Positions 60,105 to 64,000 of a stretch of 64,000 nucleotides of DNA are shown piece by piece. The number at the start of each line of letters is the position of its first letter. Positions within the stretch are counted from its first letter, which is position 1. Source of the stretch: Thozetella sp. PMI_491 (lineage: Eukaryota > Ascomycota > Sordariomycetes > Chaetosphaeriales > Chaetosphaeriaceae). The DNA is taken from contig MU270128.1 of assembly GCA_021432635.1 (NCBI GenBank), positions 8,906 to 72,905 on the forward strand, read 5' to 3'. A program made the position numbers and the translations under genes. The notes beneath the pieces are model-generated. The model was not told the DNA's origin, did no database searches, and saw nothing but the letters and a program-made list of their open reading frames with translations.

Positions 60105-61236
60105 GGATTCTTAGGGCTTAGTAGAGTAGAAGTGAAATGCTCTTTGAGTATTGGTAATAGGTCAGGATAGTGGTCGGCGATAGACATCAATCCTTCTCCT
60201 GGGGGAGGGCAGTAGGAGGTATTTATTTTGCTCCTGGAGCCATCGAGTCCAGTAGTTATACAGCATTGTATAGCGATGGAGTGCACCAGCGAACGCGAAT
60301 TCTATTTCATTTGTGCTATGTCTACTCACGGTCTGCTCTCCGGCCGCCAAAGGTGGACCAGCCTGCGATTTACTCGTTCTGCACAATTGCGCGTGGAGGT
60401 GTTAGTGGGGCCTTGCGCAGCTGCGCTCGCAGATTCTCGCTGAGCGCACAATTGTGCGCTTCAGGCCGACCCACAAGCGGGATACTGTTGCCTGAGGCAG
60501 CAATCCTTCTGCCTCGCCACCACCACGTGGGTCAGGTAAACAGTAAGAAGTGCAGTTAAGCAAGGGGAGAAAAAAAATTGCTAGTAAATAGATACATTTC
60601 AGGCGCTTTCCGATCGCCATCCAGTATATTTCCGTCCATATGGCTCAGCCAGTGGCGATACTACCGACGCAGGAGTTCGTCATTCCCCTAATCCAGCTAG
60701 TAGAATACCTACTACACACAATACTCCCCAGTATACCTAACTGCAATAGCTGCACTGGTTTCGCTGACTGCACTGGCTGTATTTCTTAGTATATACTAAG
60801 TACATGCTTGGTATACGCTTATTATATATAGTTATTGTCTTGCAATTTGTAGTAGCTAGAGTGGGCTACAGCCCTATATTGTAGGTAACTATATGTAGTT
60901 ATGCTGATTACAGCGTATTTTCACTCGGTATAACGCAACGTTTATTCCTTAACCTCCCGCGAGTGTGTGGGGCGAAAAGTGGGCCAACCTCCCTATATAC
61001 AACAAATACCTTTCTGTGAGGGGGTTCCGTTCAGCGCATTGTTGGGCGGTCGAGGACAGTATGCGGCTGAGAGAAATGCATATCTGGTGGGGTGGCTGGG
61101 GTTCCATGAGACTCTCGTAGCCTGTACTGTGTACTTATCCACTCTCGCCAGAATGCTCGATACCAAGCCGCGTCGGTATAGAAACCTTGGCAGCAATTGA
61201 CTATCCTCCAGCTTCAAGAGATTCTAACTTCAGGTC
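60105..61236. other. Intergenic, A/T-rich centre
   Basis: Divergent upstream region of the small unknown gene (-) and the NACHT gene (+). About 60700-60900 is A/T-rich with imperfect CTGCACTGG/CTGCAATAG units and several TATATA or GTATAC motifs. No gene. Confidence 0.45.
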
Positions 61237-64000
61237 ATGGCGACGACAATCGAGCGCCCGCCTAGACCCGCGGCAGTGGGCGACCTCGTCGGGCGCTTGA
61301 TAGAGCTCGGGTCGGTCACAGGTAGACCACTTACGGCGGCAGAAAAGGGGCCTGGCCTGGAGCAGGAGGCGCGGAGAAATCATGACGAGGTGGTCGCACT
61401 GCACGAGTTGTGCGGACATATGGTGGATGTGTTTTCCAACAATCTCGGCAACAAGTCGTACGCCGTCGAGGCTGCGGTGCTGTCGCTCGTGGCCTTGGAA
61501 GAGATGACGTTCCGGAAACTGTTCGAAGCCTCAGCCAGCGCCATCGCAAGAAGCTCGACCAACCATGGCATCCCGGACCTTAGGCTCTTAATGTGCCTAA
61601 GGGACGTGCTATACTGCCCTCAGGCCGCGCTCGAATGCCATCTCGCGTTTGGCCATGCCCTGACCATCCTCAAGGAATGCCTGGAGACAGCCGACCTCGC
61701 GACCGACAGCGAGATCACCTACGACCTGCTGCGCGCGCTATCATCCGTCCTAGACGCCATGAACGCGGTCAAGTTCAAAGGCATCAGGGAAGAAGTGATC
61801 GTGCAGGCCCTAGTCAAGCAGCTAGATGCCAGCTGCAAGCACCGCGAACTGAGGCTGGCTCAGGCGGCGCAGTACGCGCGCGAGTCCCTGCGCAACATTC
61901 CCACCGACACCAACCCGTGGAAGAAGCTCGTCGTGAACCTCTATAAGACCACCAAGGCCGGTGTCACCCTTGGCAGCGCTGTCTCGTCTCTAGACCCATC
62001 CAAGCTGTTTCAAGGAGTGGAAGAGGCGGCCGACAACATCCCGAAGTTGATAAAGGCCGTGATGGATGCCTTTGACGAGCTGAAGGAGGCCTTTGAACCC
62101 CTGGGCGACTTCGTGTCCAGCGCCTCCGATGCATACCAAGATGGCGAAAACCTTCTGAAGCCGTCCCAGTGGTATCTCGCCCTCCGCATGATCGACCCGC
62201 TGGTACGAGGCGGAGCGCCGGGCATCCTAGACGGTGTGCTCAAAAGCCCAAGACTCAAATCGCTGCGCCAGCACGAAGCCTTCTTATGCGGTCTCTGTGC
62301 GCAGCTAGAGGAACGGGCGGCCCGCACCAACGCCACCCCCGAGGACGACAGGGTCGTCCGCGTGCTCACCGACTTCGTGCGTGAACAGGGCCGCCAGTCC
62401 AAGTCAGTCCGCGTGCGCGAGTGGGCTCGGCTGACTGCCCGGCTGGACGCGCCGCTCGAACCCTCTCTTGTCCAGCGGCTGCTAGCCAAGTCCAGCCACG
62501 CCGTGTCGGGCTTACCGTACGGCGCAAAGCTCGGCAGGCTACTCTCCAAGGCGTCGGCAAGCGGGCTCCCCTTCGACACCAGCGTCGGACACAGCAGCAT
62601 GAAGCCCGACGAGCCCGGGAGCGAGCTGTTAGGCGCCGCCTGGCTGTTAAGCCACAAGGCCCACTTGTTTTACGCTGACCAGGCGATCCGGGACAAGTAC
62701 ACCAAAAACTCGTCCCAGCGGCTCAAGATCTCGAGGCTTCGCAAGGGCGCCAGCGTGCCCCTGGACCAGTGTCACATCAACCTAGTCGATGTTACCAATA
62801 GAGACAAGGGAGCAACCCTAGCAGCCGTCTCCCTGCGTCACCGCCTCGCTATCTGGGATCCCGAAGAGAAGGACCACGTCTTGCTTCCGAAGCTCTTCGA
62901 GCATGTGGCGAAAGCTCGTGAAGAAAAGGCTGCCCGGGACGAGTCAAGCCAGGGCCGCGTGCTGGTTCGCGGGCGGGCCGGAGTGGGCAAGAGCACGCTC
63001 TGCAAGAAAATTGTGTACGACTTTCTGCATCACGGCCTATGGGCCGGCACCATCCACCGCGTCATCTGGCTGCCGCTCCGCGAGCTCAAGGACAAAGACG
63101 TGCGCGAGTACGGCCTTGAGACTCTGCTCCAAAAGCGATACTTTGATGATCTGAAGGACGGCAAGCTGTTTGCGGCCGCGCTCTACTCGGAATTTTGCCG
63201 CGACAAGACCAAGACACTCTTCATCCTCGACGGCCTCGACGAGGTGGCGCTAGAGGCTGAGTCTTCTGACCTGCTCACACTGCTCCTGAAGCAGCCTCGG
63301 GCCATCATCACCACACGGCCCGGCAACTTTAACCCGAAGCAGATAGGCGGAGTCGGCATCGGCCTGACGGTAGAGACGATCGGGTTCTATCACCAACAAG
63401 TAACAGACTATATCCAGATGGTGGTGCCCGGCCAGGCAGCCGAGATCCAGGGCTTTGTAGATGCCCACCCTACCGTCGAGGAGCTGGCCCGCATCCCAAT
63501 CCAGCTCGACGCTCTGTGCTATAGCTTCGAGACCGGGGCTCTGGATTTCGCCAAGGCGCCTAGGACCGTCACAGAGCTCTACGCTTCTATCGAGCGCGTC
63601 CTGTGGGTTAAAGATGTGGTTCGGCTGGAGAAGCATCGCCCGGGCACCAATCTGTCCATATCCAACCCCGAGGCCTCCGAAATGCTCCCCAGCGAGCTCC
63701 AGCGCTGGGTGCGGGGCGAGGCTAACGTGCTGCAGGCCTTGGCCTTCGTCGGCCTCCAGAGAAGCACGGAGGAGTTCAACCGAGACTTTCAGGACAGCGT
63801 CTGGGACGACCTAGACATGCTCACCAAGCACCTCCCCAAGCCGCGACCCGAGTTCGAGGCATCATCCGCAGACCTGGACAAGCTCTCGTTTCTGCGCTCG
63901 CCAGACGATGAGGCGCCAGCCAGCGACAAAAACTACCACTTCCTGCATCTCACCTTCCAGGAGTATTTTGCCGCGCGCTACTTTGTCCAGCACTGGCCCG
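61237..64000 (+). CDS. NACHT STAND NTPase, partial (3' end beyond right edge)
   Basis: An ATG at 61237 opens a frame of 921 codons reaching the window end without a stop or intron. Residues 1-~560 are a long helical N-terminal region (MTFRKLFEASASAIARSS, GVTLGSAVSSLDPSKLF) of a type placed before NACHT domains in large fungal NLR-like proteins. The NACHT has LVRGRAGVGKSTLCKKI (P-loop, Lys585), TLFILDGLDEV (Walker B, Asp665), the sensor-like IITTRPGNF, and the closing FLHLTFQEYFAARYFVQHW typical of NACHT winged-helix ends. The C-terminal sensor lies outside the window. Codon third positions are strongly G/C, unlike the other two NACHT genes here. It differs in subfamily from them (GVGKSTL rather than GSGKSTLMKF). 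Likely role: nucleotide-dependent recognition switch. Confidence 0.9.
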   Translation, partial: MATTIERPPRPAAVGDLVGRLIELGSVTGRPLTAAEKGPGLEQEARRNHDEVVALHELCGHMVDVFSNNLGNKSYAVEAAVLSLVALEEMTFRKLFEASASAIARSSTNHGIPDLRLLMCLRDVLYCPQAALECHLAFGHALTILKECLETADLATDSEITYDLLRALSSVLDAMNAVKFKGIREEVIVQALVKQLDASCKHRELRLAQAAQYARESLRNIPTDTNPWKKLVVNLYKTTKAGVTLGSAVSSLDPSKLFQGVEEAADNIPKLIKAVMDAFDELKEAFEPLGDFVSSASDAYQDGENLLKPSQWYLALRMIDPLVRGGAPGILDGVLKSPRLKSLRQHEAFLCGLCAQLEERAARTNATPEDDRVVRVLTDFVREQGRQSKSVRVREWARLTARLDAPLEPSLVQRLLAKSSHAVSGLPYGAKLGRLLSKASASGLPFDTSVGHSSMKPDEPGSELLGAAWLLSHKAHLFYADQAIRDKYTKNSSQRLKISRLRKGASVPLDQCHINLVDVTNRDKGATLAAVSLRHRLAIWDPEEKDHVLLPKLFEHVAKAREEKAARDESSQGRVLVRGRAGVGKSTLCKKIVYDFLHHGLWAGTIHRVIWLPLRELKDKDVREYGLETLLQKRYFDDLKDGKLFAAALYSEFCRDKTKTLFILDGLDEVALEAESSDLLTLLLKQPRAIITTRPGNFNPKQIGGVGIGLTVETIGFYHQQVTDYIQMVVPGQAAEIQGFVDAHPTVEELARIPIQLDALCYSFETGALDFAKAPRTVTELYASIERVLWVKDVVRLEKHRPGTNLSISNPEASEMLPSELQRWVRGEANVLQALAFVGLQRSTEEFNRDFQDSVWDDLDMLTKHLPKPRPEFEASSADLDKLSFLRSPDDEAPASDKNYHFLHLTFQEYFAARYFVQHWP

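Noticed and set aside
62010-62657. 215-codon minus frame
   Set aside because: Antisense shadow of the G/C-biased NACHT gene; Ser/Arg-rich composition typical of shadow frames.
1-64000. CRISPR array, bacterial operon or prophage
   Set aside because: Introns, P450s, zinc-cluster factors and NACHT proteins show a eukaryotic fungal genome; no regularly spaced repeats were found.

Overview
The window is nuclear DNA of a filamentous ascomycete (Pezizomycotina, most likely Sordariomycetes; the class is inference). The evidence is short 50-130 bp spliceosomal introns with GTAAGT/GTATGT-like donors and CTRAY branch points, Zn2Cys6 regulators, P450s, a non-reducing polyketide synthase, and NACHT-type STAND proteins of the kind fungi carry for non-self recognition. 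Gene models were spliced by hand. Unless noted, exon phases close and totals divide by three.

Layout. 0-5.7 kb: an ankyrin-repeat protein running off the left edge (-), an internally duplicated unknown gene with an in-frame stop (+), and a metallo-beta-lactamase-fold hydrolase (-). 6.6-10.5 kb: a Zn2Cys6 factor (+) convergent with a P450 (-). 11.8-16.4 kb: a 1480-residue NACHT protein with a C-terminal Cys/His module (-). 17.3-21.5 kb: a Zn2Cys6 factor (-) divergent from a CYP65-like P450 (+). 22-25 kb: a second NACHT protein (+). 26-30.2 kb: a secreted protein with a carbohydrate-binding-like C-terminus, then a secreted CBM18 plus lysozyme-like enzyme. 30.4-43 kb: an accessory island bracketed by two copies of a ~123-bp repeat. 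It holds a ferric-reductase tail remnant, four genes of the copper-binding LPMO-like X325/BIM1 family (one decayed), a tRNA-derived SINE-like insertion with a telomere-like tail, and a methyltransferase. 43-49 kb: gene-poor, with an FG-GAP pseudogene, a cyanovirin-N-type secreted protein and probable gene remnants. 49.3-55.9 kb: a non-reducing PKS (SAT-KS-AT-PT-ACP-ACP-TE, 2107 residues). 56.6-60.1 kb: a Clr5-domain protein carrying the same type of Cys/His module as the first NACHT protein, and a small unknown protein. 61.2 kb to the right edge: a third NACHT protein, open at the edge.

How it fits together. Three functions dominate. The first is recognition and immunity-like signalling: three STAND NTPases, an ankyrin protein and the shared Cys/His module. 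The second is secondary metabolism: the PKS, two P450-plus-regulator pairs and a methyltransferase. These do not form one tight cluster, so joint action is unproven. The third is the secreted cell-wall and copper interface: the BIM1-like set, the ferric-reductase remnant, CBM18-lysozyme, CVNH and carbohydrate-binding proteins. Long gaps, gene remnants and repeats mark this as a fast-changing accessory region.
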